From NCBI RefSeq assembly GCF_019511375.1, contig NZ_JAEUAO010000002.1:806001-870000 (forward strand): DNA of 64,000 nucleotides, given 5' to 3'. How positions within the stretch are numbered: the first letter of the stretch is position 1; every line of letters starts with the position of its first letter. Made by a program: the position numbers and the translations under genes. The DNA comes from Rhizobium herbae. Its GTDB lineage: Bacteria; Pseudomonadota; Alphaproteobacteria; Rhizobiales; Rhizobiaceae. Below are positions 1 through 8,369 of the stretch, in pieces. Below the pieces are notes generated by a model. The model was not told the origin of the DNA. It saw only the letters and a list, made by a program, of their open reading frames with translations, and made no database searches.

Positions 1-68
1 TAGGGTTATCACCCGCTTTAGGGCTATGGTTGGCAAATGGTAAAGCGCCGAAAAGCAGGGAGAAACGC

Positions 69-698
69 GTGACGGCAAGGGGTATCATCACCGGCGAGGA
101 CGGTCGCGACCGCTGCGCCTGGCATGCCAATCTGGAGGATTACCAGCGTTATCATGACGAAGAATGGGGCCGGCCAATGGCCGACGATATCCGGCTGTTC
201 GAGAAGATCTGCCTCGAAGGGTTCCAGTCAGGCCTGTCCTGGCTGACCATCCTCAGGAAGCGTGAAGCCTTCCGCGCCGCCTTCGCGGGGTTCGACTTCG
301 ATGTGGTCGCCACCTTCGGTAACGCCGATATCGAACGCTGTCTCGCGGACACCGGCATTGTCCGGCATCGCGGCAAGATCGTCTCGACGATCAACAATGC
401 GAAGCGGGCGCAGGAATTGAGAGCCGAGTTCGGCACGCTCGCGCGCTATTTCTGGAGCCATGAGCCGGGCGCCAACGAGCGGCCGAAGGCCGTCACCTAT
501 GAGGCGATAGCGGCCAATCCAAAGACCCCGACCTCCGTCATGATATCCAAGGATCTGAAAAAACGCGGCTGGACCTTCGTCGGCCCGACCACGGTCTATG
601 CCTTCATGCAGGCGATGGGGCTGGTCAACGATCACATCGAGGGGTGTTATTGCCGGGAAAGGGTCGAGGAGATGCGGGCGTCATTTGCGCGCCCATGA
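69..698 (+). CDS. tag: DNA-3-methyladenine glycosylase I
   Basis: Base-excision repair enzyme that removes 3-methyladenine from alkylated DNA in the cytoplasm. The start of the domain reads RCAWHANLEDYQRYHDEEWG, and the C-terminus carries DHIEGCYC. Together these supply the Cys/His residues that bind the structural zinc in the Tag family. Length is 209 aa, slightly longer than the roughly 187 aa of E. coli Tag. I chose GTG at 69 because AGGGAGA lies just upstream; an in-frame TTG at 30 has no ribosome site. It is convergent with the small membrane protein gene on the minus strand. Identity is confident, the start less so. Confidence 0.93.
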   Translation: MTARGIITGEDGRDRCAWHANLEDYQRYHDEEWGRPMADDIRLFEKICLEGFQSGLSWLTILRKREAFRAAFAGFDFDVVATFGNADIERCLADTGIVRHRGKIVSTINNAKRAQELRAEFGTLARYFWSHEPGANERPKAVTYEAIAANPKTPTSVMISKDLKKRGWTFVGPTTVYAFMQAMGLVNDHIEGCYCRERVEEMRASFARP

Positions 699-717
699 GA
701 CGTGGTCGCGCCGCGTT

Positions 718-912
718 TCAGTAGGTGGGGGAGGTGGGCCGGTTGTTCTGGTAGAGAAGGCCGGCGCCGAAGATCACCAGAAGCGCGCCGATCACCAGCC
801 ATTCCTTGTTGTCCGACATCGGACTGCCAGTAATGATATTGGAACCTTGCAACATCCAGAGACCGCCGAGCAATATGACGAAGATGCCGGCAATATTCTT
901 GAAGACCTTCAT
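718..912 (-). CDS. Small two-helix membrane protein, function unknown
   Basis: A 64-residue protein with two hydrophobic helices: about residues 5-20 (IAGIFVILLGGLWMLQG) and 38-54 (EWLVIGALLVIFGAGLL). A short polar loop with SPMSDNK separates them. I chose ATG at 912 because GGAGG sits five bases upstream; a GTG 15 bases further out would swallow that site. It resembles the many small integral membrane proteins of rhizobia that have no assigned function. A weak EcfG-like promoter lies about 50 bases upstream, so stress induction is possible. It follows the DUF305 gene on the same strand after a 123-base gap, too wide to assume cotranscription. Confidence 0.75.
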   Translation of the reverse strand: MKVFKNIAGIFVILLGGLWMLQGSNIITGSPMSDNKEWLVIGALLVIFGAGLLYQNNRPTSPTY

Positions 913-963
913 GATGTCCTCCCACACCCTGATGGAATTATGTGCCTGTCATTGTCTCCGGTC

Positions 964-988
964 AACGTGGGGCGAAAAGAGGTGTTGC
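964..988 (-). promoter_or_regulatory. Weak EcfG-like promoter candidate
   Basis: Read on the minus strand, GCAAC is followed by 16 bases and then CGTT. The alphaproteobacterial general-stress sigma factor (EcfG/RpoE2) prefers GGAAC-N16/17-CGTT, so spacing and -10 fit with one mismatch in the -35. It points at the small membrane protein gene starting at 912. Confidence 0.3.
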
Positions 989-1035
989 GCAGACGCCGGA
1001 GACAAGCTCCGGCGCCGCTCTTTATGAATGGAGGA

Positions 1036-1422
1036 TCAGCCGCCGTTCCTGGCGAGCCATTCCTTCATCATCCTGATCTCCGCTTCCTGGGCGGAAATGA
1101 TGTCTTCGGCAAGTTTGCGCAAACGGGCATCCTTGCCGTATTCAAGCTCGATCTTCGCCATGTCGATCGCCCCCTGGTGATGGGCGATCATGCCGCGCAC
1201 GAAGTCGGCATCGGTATTGCCGGTAAAGGTGATGTCCATCCCTTCATGCATCTTCGCATTGGCCGCAGCAAAGGCCTTGCTCGACGGACCCGCATCGCCC
1301 TTCGGCTCGCTCATCTGCATGGAGCCGTGATCCATCTTGCTGTGATCCATCTCCTGCGCGGCGACGGAGGCGGTGAAGGTTAGGGCCAGCGCAGCGGCGG
1401 CCATGAGGTATTTCAGAGACAT
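1036..1422 (-). CDS. DUF305 family periplasmic protein
   Basis: A 128-aa exported protein. Residues 1-22 form a signal peptide ending in SVAAQ, followed by a Met/His-rich stretch (MDHSKMDHGSMQMS). The DUF305 core contains MIAHHQGAIDMAKIE. DUF305 proteins are ferritin-like helical proteins often found beside copper resistance genes; the double His and Met/His stretch suggest metal binding, which is inference here. It lies 52 bases downstream of another His-rich exported protein gene on the same strand, so the two probably form a small operon. No copper ATPase or multicopper oxidase is visible nearby. Confidence 0.85.
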   Translation of the reverse strand: MSLKYLMAAAALALTFTASVAAQEMDHSKMDHGSMQMSEPKGDAGPSSKAFAAANAKMHEGMDITFTGNTDADFVRGMIAHHQGAIDMAKIELEYGKDARLRKLAEDIISAQEAEIRMMKEWLARNGG

Positions 1423-1474
1423 CTGGTGCTCTCTTTCGTTTCTGAAAAATCGTAAATGCGGAGTTGTTCCGCGT

Positions 1475-1846
1475 TCAGGAAGCCGTGAGTAATGTCTTGG
1501 GAGGTGGGAATCGCGGTTCGAGGGCGGTTGCCCGCAGCGGCTTCGGCGGCCGCGGGCGGATCGCCGAGCCGGCAGGCTCGACCCTGCCGAGATCAGGCGT
1601 GTCGAGGACGACGGCGAAACAGGCCGCGCAGAGCAGCGGATGCACGCTCGGTGGATGATGATCGCAGTTTTTCGCTTTGGGCGCGCAGTGATCCAGGCCA
1701 GAGGTTGCAGCGGCGCCGTGGTCCTTGGATGCGCGGGTATGATCCATCGTCACCATGCCGCCCAGATCCTGGACCCGGGCGAGCGAAGCCGTCCAGCCGC
1801 TGATCAGGGCACAGAAAAGGGCAGCGATGAGAACGAAGGCGCGCAT
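1475..1846 (-). CDS. His/Cys-rich exported protein of unknown function
   Basis: A 123-aa protein with an N-terminal signal sequence (MRAFVLIAALFCALISGW). The middle is rich in His and Cys: MDHTRASKDHG, then LDHCAPKAKNCDHHPP, then HPLLCAACFAVV, which could be a second hydrophobic segment. The tail is Pro/Arg-rich. Composition and position directly upstream of the DUF305 gene suggest metal handling in the periplasm, resembling small DUF2946-type proteins of copper loci. I do not recognise a defined family with certainty. No clear ribosome site is visible before ATG at 1846. Confidence 0.6.
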   Translation of the reverse strand: MRAFVLIAALFCALISGWTASLARVQDLGGMVTMDHTRASKDHGAAATSGLDHCAPKAKNCDHHPPSVHPLLCAACFAVVLDTPDLGRVEPAGSAIRPRPPKPLRATALEPRFPPPKTLLTAS

Positions 1847-1912
1847 GCCGCCAACATAGGGATGCGGCCGACCGAAGAAAAGGCCGGCCGCGCGCTTCCC
1901 TGAAAGGACTAT

Positions 1913-2329
1913 TTAGCCCTCCGCCGGTGCGAAGGCGAAGATGCCCTGCATGCGCCCGTCGGACGGTGGAGCGCCCAAGGTCGAGGTGCCGACGCAAAAG
2001 ACCCGCGTCGTGGCGCCACTCTCTTCCTGCAGCGTCGTGCAGAAGCAGAAGGAGGATGCTGCAGCAGTGGCCTCTTCGAGGATGTTGAGTACTGTCTTGT
2101 GATGATCCTCATGGTAGTTGCGGATGATGTCGAACAATCCGCAGAGCGTGTCGCCGAGGCCGTGTCGGGTCTTCGTAATCTCGCCGATGGCAAAGATGCC
2201 GGTCGAAAGGTCGCAATGCCATCTTTCGACAAGATAGTTCCGTCCTACCAGTGTCTGGGCCCATTCTTCGTGGGCGCGGCTGTCTTCGGGCAGGATCGTG
2301 GCGAATCCTGGTTTCATCAACTGCAGCAT
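1913..2329 (-). CDS. Stand-alone PAS-like single-domain protein (paralogue 1)
   Basis: A 138-aa protein that is essentially one PAS-like sensor fold. It shows the WHCDLSTGIFAIGEI strand pair, a helix around HGLGDTLCGLFDIIRNYH, and the long helix HKTVLNILEEATAAASSFCF. It ends with strands RVFCVGTS and GRMQGIFAF, the order seen in PAS_3-type domains. No kinase, HTH or cyclase domain is attached. A second gene of the same design lies at 9598-10047 on the same strand. GGAAG lies just before ATG at 2329. It is divergent from the XRE regulator gene across 280 bases. Function is unknown; a signalling accessory role is inference. Confidence 0.65.
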   Translation of the reverse strand: MLQLMKPGFATILPEDSRAHEEWAQTLVGRNYLVERWHCDLSTGIFAIGEITKTRHGLGDTLCGLFDIIRNYHEDHHKTVLNILEEATAAASSFCFCTTLQEESGATTRVFCVGTSTLGAPPSDGRMQGIFAFAPAEG

Positions 2330-2609
2330 GCCGTCTTCCGCTCCTTGCTCTCCCGCCGCACGGACGGCTTTTGCGAAAACGAGACAGTTTTTGCCATTAA
2401 GCTGGTCGCGCCGCGAAATAGGGCTTTACCCGCCGGGAAAAAAGAATTGTTCTTGTCTCATCGCTCCGTGGCAGCCTGCGCGAAACGCTCCCCACGAAAT
2501 TGAAAATAATGCACAAAAACCGCAACTTAAATGCCAAGGATTGATCATTTGCTAACCTCTTGGTTTTGATTGAGCGCGTCACGCAATCCAGGATTTCGGA
2601 AAACACCGA

Positions 2610-3239
2610 ATGTCGACATTTTTGATTCAGGGCGAGTTGGTCAGGCAGCTTCGGGACTACCGGCTGAAGGCGGGCCTGAGCCAGAGCGATATCGCCTGGA
2701 AGCTTGGCTTTTCCCTGCCGACGGTTTCGCGCTGGGAGCGCGGCATTTCGACGCCAGACCTGCGCGCCACCGGTGCGATCATCGATTTCCTGCGCCGCGC
2801 CGATGTTTATGCCGGTAACGTGTTGTTGCGCTCGATCGTCAATGCGCGTGACAGCCGCAACCTCTGGGAAGGGGAGGATATCCGCTATCTCGCCGGCTCG
2901 CGGCAGGAATTTGCCGAAACGCCGCAGATGCGGGCGATGGTCGGCAAGAGCATCCGCCGCTACATGACCGGACTCTACCATGACTTCATCGAGGATCGCG
3001 CCATCGTTTCCAGCCTCAAGGCCGGCGAACTTGCCAGCATCGACTTCTACGGCGGGGCCTCGATGTCGATGACGACCATTCCGGACGGCTTCGTGCAGTT
3101 CAAGCGGATCAGCTTCCAGTCGGAGTTGAAGGGCGTCATCCGCGGCGACACCCATTCGATCCTCATCCCGCAGGCCCAGGCGCCGATGGCCGAGGGCGCG
3201 GTGGTCCATAACTGGGATACGCTGTCGCGGCCGCTTTAG
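2610..3239 (+). CDS. XRE-family transcriptional regulator
   Basis: A 209-aa DNA-binding protein. The N-terminus carries an XRE helix-turn-helix at about residues 10-62 (LRDYRLKAGLSQSDIAWKLG, then LPTVSRWERGISTPD). The remaining 145 residues hold no motif I recognise and may form an effector or PAS-like domain (RYMTGLYHDFIEDRAIVSSL). It is divergent from a PAS-like protein gene and upstream of hisS on the same strand, with about 100 bases between them. The 280-base intergenic stretch before it is AT-rich and probably holds promoters for both directions. Target genes cannot be told from the sequence. Confidence 0.8.
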   Translation: MSTFLIQGELVRQLRDYRLKAGLSQSDIAWKLGFSLPTVSRWERGISTPDLRATGAIIDFLRRADVYAGNVLLRSIVNARDSRNLWEGEDIRYLAGSRQEFAETPQMRAMVGKSIRRYMTGLYHDFIEDRAIVSSLKAGELASIDFYGGASMSMTTIPDGFVQFKRISFQSELKGVIRGDTHSILIPQAQAPMAEGAVVHNWDTLSRPL

Positions 3240-3338
3240 GCTGCTTGAAACCGCGCAGAGACTTGCCGCCTTGGCCCTGATCGGATAGGGAAAGCGCCAA
3301 TTTCTTGTGACCGATCGACGCTGAAAGTGCGGACCTCC

Positions 3339-4922
3339 ATGAATGATAAAAAGAAGAAGCCCCAGAAGCTGAAAGCCCGCCTGCCGCGCGGCTTCGTCGA
3401 TCGCTCCGCCGCCGATATCCGCGCCGTCGATGAGATGACCGGCAAGATCCGCGAAGTCTACGAGCGCTACGGCTTCGACCCGGTCGAGACGCCGCTGTTC
3501 GAATATACCGATGCGCTCGGCAAATTCCTGCCCGACGCCGACCGCCCGAACGAAGGCGTCTTCTCGCTGCAGGATGACGACGAGCAGTGGATGAGCGCGC
3601 GCTACGACCTGACCGCGCCGCTTGCCCGTCACGTCGCGGAAAACTTCAACGAGATCCAGCTCCCTTACCGCACCTACCGCGCCGGCTACGTCTTCCGCAA
3701 CGAGAAGCCGGGTCCGGGCCGCTTCCGCCAGTTCATGCAGTTCGACGCCGACACGGTCGGCGCCGCCGGCGTCCAGGCCGATGCCGAAATGTGCATGATG
3801 ATGGCCGACACGATGGAAGCGCTCGGCATCAAGCGCGGGGACTATGTGATCCGGGTCAACAACCGCAAGGTGCTCGACGGCGTACTTGAGGCGATCGGGC
3901 TCGGCGGGGAGGAGAATGCCGGGCGGAGGGTGATCGTTCTTCGTTCACTGGACAAGCTTGATAAGTTTGATTGGGTGGATGTGGCCAAACTCCTGGGTGA
4001 GGGCCGCAAGGATGAGTCAGGCGACTTCACGAAAGGCGCCGGGTTGCAGACGGATCAAATTTCCAAAATCCATAACTTTATTGAGACGGCTAAAAAGTTG
4101 AATTCAGGCCGCGATTTCCGTGAAGATCGTGCCCCTTTTAGAAAAGACGATTATTTGTTGACGCAGACACTCGATGAGCTTCGAATAATCGTTGAGGGAT
4201 CTACTGCGGGCCGCGAGGGCCTCGCCGAGCTTGAACTGATACATGCACTGGTATCAAGCGCGGGCTATTACTCGGATCGAATTAAAATCGATCCGTCCGT
4301 TATTCGCGGCCTCGAATATTACACCGGTCCGGTCTTCGAAGCCGAACTCCAGTTCGCCGTCACCAACGAGAAGGGCGAAAAGGTCGTCTTCGGTTCGGTC
4401 GGCGGCGGTGGGCGTTATGATGGCCTCGTTTCGCGCTTCATGGGCCAGCCGGTTCCGGCGACCGGCTTTTCCATCGGCGTCTCGCGCCTGATGACGGCGC
4501 TGAAGAATCTCGGCAAGCTCGGCATGGAAGAGGTGATCGCACCGGTCGTGGTCTGCGTCATGGACCGCGACACGGATAGCCTCGGCAAGTACCAGCAGTT
4601 CACGCAACAGCTGCGCCACGCCGGCATCCGCGCCGAAATGTACCAGGGCAACAAGAAGAATTTCGGCGACCAGCTGAAATATGCCGACCGCCGCGGCTCG
4701 CCGCTCGCCATCATCCAGGGTGGCGACGAACGCGCGCAGGGCGTGGTACAGATCAAGGACCTGATCGAGGGCAAGCGCCTGTCAGGCGAGATCGAGGACA
4801 ACGTCGCATGGCGCGAGGCCCGCGTGGCGCAGGTCTCCGTGCCTGAGGGCGACCTCGTCGCCAAGGTGCGCGAGATGCTGGCGGTGCAGGCCGAGGACCG
4901 GGCGCGGGCAGGACGGGATTAA
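3339..4922 (+). CDS. hisS: Histidyl-tRNA synthetase
   Basis: Class II aminoacyl-tRNA synthetase charging tRNA-His in the cytoplasm. Visible are the N-terminal [19 protein letters not shown], the motif 2 region ([18 protein letters not shown]), the active-site loop [14 protein letters not shown] near residue 323, motif 3 (GFSIGVSRL) and a C-terminal anticodon-binding domain. At 527 aa it is long for HisRS, as usual in Rhizobiales, because of an insertion at about residues 185-320. Part of that insertion (about 3.96-4.30 kb) is clearly AT-richer than the rest. I chose ATG at 3339; a GTG four codons earlier is possible. It is followed by hisZ and hisG with a VOC gene in between. Confidence 0.97.
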   Translation: MNDKKKKPQKLKARLPRGFVDRSAADIRAVDEMTGKIREVYERYGFDPVETPLFEYTDALGKFLPDADRPNEGVFSLQDDDEQWMSARYDLTAPLARHVAENFNEIQLPYRTYRAGYVFRNEKPGPGRFRQFMQFDADTVGAAGVQADAEMCMMMADTMEALGIKRGDYVIRVNNRKVLDGVLEAIGLGGEENAGRRVIVLRSLDKLDKFDWVDVAKLLGEGRKDESGDFTKGAGLQTDQISKIHNFIETAKKLNSGRDFREDRAPFRKDDYLLTQTLDELRIIVEGSTAGREGLAELELIHALVSSAGYYSDRIKIDPSVIRGLEYYTGPVFEAELQFAVTNEKGEKVVFGSVGGGGRYDGLVSRFMGQPVPATGFSIGVSRLMTALKNLGKLGMEEVIAPVVVCVMDRDTDSLGKYQQFTQQLRHAGIRAEMYQGNKKNFGDQLKYADRRGSPLAIIQGGDERAQGVVQIKDLIEGKRLSGEIEDNVAWREARVAQVSVPEGDLVAKVREMLAVQAEDRARAGRD

Positions 4923-4973
4923 GCATGCCGATGGCGGTCTCCTTTGATGTGTCGAAATTGACCCTCACCCTAG

Positions 4974-5050
4974 CCCTCTCCCCGCAGGCGGGGAGAGGGG
5001 ACTACGGAGGTTGCCGCTCGTCCCTTCTACCCGTCAAAACGGGGAGAAGG
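4974..5050. repeat. RIME-like intergenic palindromic repeat
   Basis: Two palindromes lie after hisS. The first has perfect 12-base arms (4974-4985 and 4988-4999, CCCTCTCCCCGC). The second has 12-base arms with one mismatch (5023-5034 and 5039-5050) around CAAA. The CCTCTCCCCG/CGGGGAGAGG style matches the rhizobial intergenic mosaic elements (RIME). A third short palindrome, TGTCACGCAGTGACA, follows at 5118-5132. Neither main hairpin has a T-run, so they are not canonical terminators. Confidence 0.7.
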
Positions 5051-5172
5051 TGCCCGGCAGGGCGGATGAGGGGCCTCCTTCGCGCGAAATGCCCTATCTC
5101 CGGCCTTGAGGGGGATATGTCACGCAGTGACAGAGGAGGATATCGCGAACCTTCCCCCGGGGCAGAACGCCG

Positions 5173-5571
5173 ATGGTAAGGCTCCTTGCCATTGATCATG
5201 TTCAGCTTGCCATGCCGGCGGGTGGAGAACATCGGGCCTGCGCATTCTATTCCGGTCTGCTCGGTATTCCCGAGCGGCCGAAGCCAGCCAACTTGGCGGG
5301 ACGTGGCGGTTGCTGGTTCGAGGCGGGCGCACTGAAGGTTCATCTGGGCGTCGAAGTGGATTTTCGACCTGCGCTCAAGGCTCACCCGGCTTTCCTGGTT
5401 GACGATGTCGCGTCCCTGGCGAAAAAGCTGAAGGCAGCGGGCTGCCGGGTTGTTGAAGATGAGCCGCTGGAGGAATATGAGCGGGTCTATGTCTATGATC
5501 CGTTCGGCAACCGCATCGAACTGATCCAACCATTGGTGCCTTTAAGGAAAACTGTCGGCCCATGCCCCTGA
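5173..5571 (+). CDS. Glyoxalase/VOC superfamily protein
   Basis: A 132-aa vicinal oxygen chelate protein with the paired beta-alpha-beta-beta-beta layout. It starts with the metal-ligand strand LLAIDHVQLAMP, continues with ACAFYSGLLGI, and ends with YVYDPFGNRIELIQP, where Glu is the usual last metal ligand. Substrate is unknown; VOC proteins include glyoxalases, dioxygenases and antibiotic resistance proteins. The gene sits after the palindromic repeat and overlaps the start of hisZ by 10 bases, so the two are probably translationally coupled. A direct role in histidine synthesis is not expected from the family. Confidence 0.85.
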   Translation: MVRLLAIDHVQLAMPAGGEHRACAFYSGLLGIPERPKPANLAGRGGCWFEAGALKVHLGVEVDFRPALKAHPAFLVDDVASLAKKLKAAGCRVVEDEPLEEYERVYVYDPFGNRIELIQPLVPLRKTVGPCP

Positions 5572-6698
5572 TCAACCTCCCAGCCTTTGCTGCCGATCTG
5601 CTGGCCGATTTCGAGCGGCTGGGAACGTTGCGCGTCGATACGCCGGTGATCCAGCCGGCCGAACCGTTCCTTGACATGGCGGGCGAAGACCTGCGCCGCC
5701 GCATCTTCATGACCGAGAGCGAGACGGGAAAGAGTCTCTGCCTGCGCCCGGAATTCACCATTCCCGTCTGCCTGCGCCACATCGAGACGGCGACCGGCAC
5801 GCCGCGGCGTTATTCCTATCTCGGCGAGATTTTCCGCCAGCGGCGGGAAGGCGCCAACGAATTCTATCAGGCCGGCATCGAGGATCTGGGCGAGACGGAT
5901 GTGGCCGGCGCCGATGCCCGTGCGATCAGCGATGCCATCGAGATCCTCGCGGCACGGCTGCCGGGCAGGCACCTCAAGGTGACGCTCGGCGACCAATCGG
6001 TCTTCGAAGCGGTGGTCGCCGCCTGCGGCCTGCCGGCCGGATGGCAGAAGCGGCTGATCCATGCCTTTGGCAATTCCGCACAGATCGATTCCTTGCTGAC
6101 GCGGCTTTCAAGCCCGCAGCCGGTGGCGGGCCTCAGTCCGCAGATCGAGGCGCTGCTTGCGTCGGGCGATGACGCGACGCTGATCGCCCATCTCGACGAG
6201 ACCATGGAAGCGACCGGCTATTCCACCAATGCCAGCCGGAGCCCGAAGGAGATTGCCGCAAGGCTGAAGGAGAAGCGGGCGCTGGAAAAGACCGCGCTCG
6301 ATGGGCGCACACTTGGCCTCCTGCGGGAATTCCTGTCGCTCAGCATACCGCTTGCCGAAGCACCAGCGGCGCTGTTTGCTTTTGCGGCAAAATCCGGCCT
6401 GGCGCTGGACGGCGCCCTGTCGCGCTTCGATGCGCGCGTGGCGGCCCTCGGCAATGCCGGCGTCGATCCGGGGCTTCTCACCTACCGCGCCGCCTTTGGC
6501 CGGCCGCTCGATTATTATACCGGCCTGGTCTTCGAAATCGTCATCGACGGCTCCTCGGCGGTTCTCGCCGGTGGCGGCCGCTTCGACCGGCTGATGACGC
6601 TGCTCGGCGCCAGGGAGCGTATTCCGGCCGTCGGTTTCGCGCTCTGGCTCGACCGGATCGAACAGGCGCTGGCGCGAGACGGGGAGGCCGCCCGATGA
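5562..6698 (+). CDS. hisZ: ATP phosphoribosyltransferase regulatory subunit
   Basis: HisZ is a catalytically inactive HisRS paralogue that joins short-form HisG to make the active, histidine-inhibited ATP phosphoribosyltransferase, the first step of histidine biosynthesis. The 378-aa product keeps HisRS-like landmarks: [35 protein letters not shown] and [16 protein letters not shown], with GGGRFDRL near the C-terminus. It lacks an anticodon-binding domain. It overlaps the upstream VOC gene by 10 bases and hisG by four (ATGA), so hisZG is tightly coupled, as the two subunits form one complex. Confidence 0.96.
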   Translation: MPLINLPAFAADLLADFERLGTLRVDTPVIQPAEPFLDMAGEDLRRRIFMTESETGKSLCLRPEFTIPVCLRHIETATGTPRRYSYLGEIFRQRREGANEFYQAGIEDLGETDVAGADARAISDAIEILAARLPGRHLKVTLGDQSVFEAVVAACGLPAGWQKRLIHAFGNSAQIDSLLTRLSSPQPVAGLSPQIEALLASGDDATLIAHLDETMEATGYSTNASRSPKEIAARLKEKRALEKTALDGRTLGLLREFLSLSIPLAEAPAALFAFAAKSGLALDGALSRFDARVAALGNAGVDPGLLTYRAAFGRPLDYYTGLVFEIVIDGSSAVLAGGGRFDRLMTLLGARERIPAVGFALWLDRIEQALARDGEAAR

Positions 6699-7393
6699 CC
6701 ATCACCATCGCTCTGCCCTCCAAGGGCCGGATGAAGGACGACGCCTCCGCCATCTTCGAGAAAGCCGGCATGAAGATCGTCGCCGTCGGCAACGAGCGGT
6801 CCTACCGCGGCCGCGTCGAAGGTCTGGACGACGTCGAGATCGCCTTCCTCTCGGCTTCCGAAATTTCCCGCGAGATCGGCAACGGCACGATCGATTTCGG
6901 CGTCACCGGCGAGGACCTGATCCGTGAGGGGCTTGCGGAGGCTGACGCCCGCGTCGAATTCTGCGCCCGGCTCGGTTTCGGCCATGCCGATGTCGTCGTC
7001 GCCGTCCCGGAAATCTGGCTCGATGTCGATACCATGGCCGATCTCGGCGACGTCGCCGCCGATTTCCGCGCGCGTCACGGGCGCCGGCTGGCGATCGCCA
7101 CGAAATACTGGCGGCTCACCCAGCAGTTCTTCTCCGCCAAGCACGGCATCCAGCTTTACCGCATCGTCGAAAGCCTGGGCGCCACCGAAGGTGCGCCCGC
7201 CTCGGGCTCGGCCGATATCATCGTCGACATCACTTCGACGGGGTCTACCCTCAAAGCCAACCACCTGAAAATCCTGTCAGACGGCATCATCTTAAAATCC
7301 GAGGCCTGCCTCGTGCGAGCGCGCAAGGCAGAGCATGAGGGCGATACGCTGGTGGCGAGGATTATCGAAGCGGTGAACGGTGCCCTCGCATAG
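6695..7393 (+). CDS. hisG: ATP phosphoribosyltransferase catalytic subunit, short form
   Basis: Catalyses condensation of ATP with PRPP in the first step of histidine synthesis. The 232-aa length marks the short form, which lacks the C-terminal regulatory domain and needs HisZ. The N-terminus [17 protein letters not shown] and the PRPP-binding loop [17 protein letters not shown] (about residues 176-192) are typical, as is the GVTGEDLI region. The start overlaps the hisZ stop in an ATGA. No terminator is evident in the 148 bases before the next gene. Confidence 0.97.
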   Translation: MTITIALPSKGRMKDDASAIFEKAGMKIVAVGNERSYRGRVEGLDDVEIAFLSASEISREIGNGTIDFGVTGEDLIREGLAEADARVEFCARLGFGHADVVVAVPEIWLDVDTMADLGDVAADFRARHGRRLAIATKYWRLTQQFFSAKHGIQLYRIVESLGATEGAPASGSADIIVDITSTGSTLKANHLKILSDGIILKSEACLVRARKAEHEGDTLVARIIEAVNGALA

Positions 7394-7541
7394 GGGCTCG
7401 CGCACCTGTCGAAGCTCATCGCACGCGTACAAGCCAGCATCCACGCGCCGATTGAAAAAACGCACCCAAAAATAAGCACGCCCGCCTGACATTTTGAACA
7501 CGGCCATCCTACATAGGGGCTCCCACTTCACGGAGTCCCGT

Positions 7542-8249
7542 ATGTCCGATCTAACCGCTTTCCCGATCACCAGCCGCTGGCCCGCCAAAAATCCCGATAT
7601 CATCCAGCTTTATTCGCTGCCGACGCCGAATGGAGTGAAGGTCTCCATCGCCCTGGAAGAGCTCGGTCTCGCCTACGAGGCGCACAGGATCGATTTCGGC
7701 AACAACGACCAGAAGTCGCCGGAATTCCTTTCCCTCAATCCGAACGGCCGCATCCCTGCGATCATCGATCCCGATGGCCCGGACGGCAAGCCGATCGGCC
7801 TGTTCGAGTCCGGCGCCATTCTCGTCTATCTTGCCGAGAAGACCGGCAAATTGATCCCGACCGGTGCTGCCGCTCGCTACGAGACGCTTTGCTGGGTGAT
7901 GTTCCAGATGGGCGGTGTCGGGCCGATGTTTGGCCAGTTCGGCCATTTCTTCAAATTCGCTGCCGATAAGGTCGCCAACAATTCCTATCCGATGGAGCGC
8001 TACCGGGATGAAGCCAAGCGGCTTCTCGATGTTCTGGAAAGTCGCCTGGAGGGCCGCCAGTGGCTGATGGGCGATGACTATACCATCGCCGATATCGCCA
8101 CCTATCCCTGGATAGAGGGTGCCCGCAAGTTCTACGGCGGTGCCGATGTCCTCGAATATGCGCGCTTCCCGAATGTCATGGCCTGGGTTGATCGCGGCCT
8201 CGGCCGCCCGGCGACACAGAGGGGCATGGAAATCCCCAGGCGCGATTGA
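7542..8249 (+). CDS. Glutathione S-transferase family disulfide oxidoreductase (YghU-like)
   Basis: A 235-aa GST-fold protein. The N-terminal thioredoxin-like domain has LYSLPTPNGVKVSIALEEL, the PNGRIPAI cis-Pro loop and FESGAILVYLAEKTG, the glutathione-binding Glu-Ser. The C-terminal helical domain ends in YTIADIATYPWI. The extended N-terminus and TPNGVKV motif point to the YghU/YfcG group, which act as glutathione-dependent disulfide reductases. ATG at 7542 is preferred because ACGGAG lies ten bases upstream; an earlier in-frame start would add 16 unlikely residues. It precedes an FAD oxidoreductase gene by 120 bases. Confidence 0.9.
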   Translation: MSDLTAFPITSRWPAKNPDIIQLYSLPTPNGVKVSIALEELGLAYEAHRIDFGNNDQKSPEFLSLNPNGRIPAIIDPDGPDGKPIGLFESGAILVYLAEKTGKLIPTGAAARYETLCWVMFQMGGVGPMFGQFGHFFKFAADKVANNSYPMERYRDEAKRLLDVLESRLEGRQWLMGDDYTIADIATYPWIEGARKFYGGADVLEYARFPNVMAWVDRGLGRPATQRGMEIPRRD

Positions 8250-8369
8250 CCGCATCTTTCCCTCCCGTCCGCCCTGCCTGCAAGGCCGAGACGACCAGCG
8301 CGGTTGACGCGGCTTGGGCGGACGGGCTACGTCTCGGCAAAACACGCTTTCTCGACGGGTGAAACAAAC

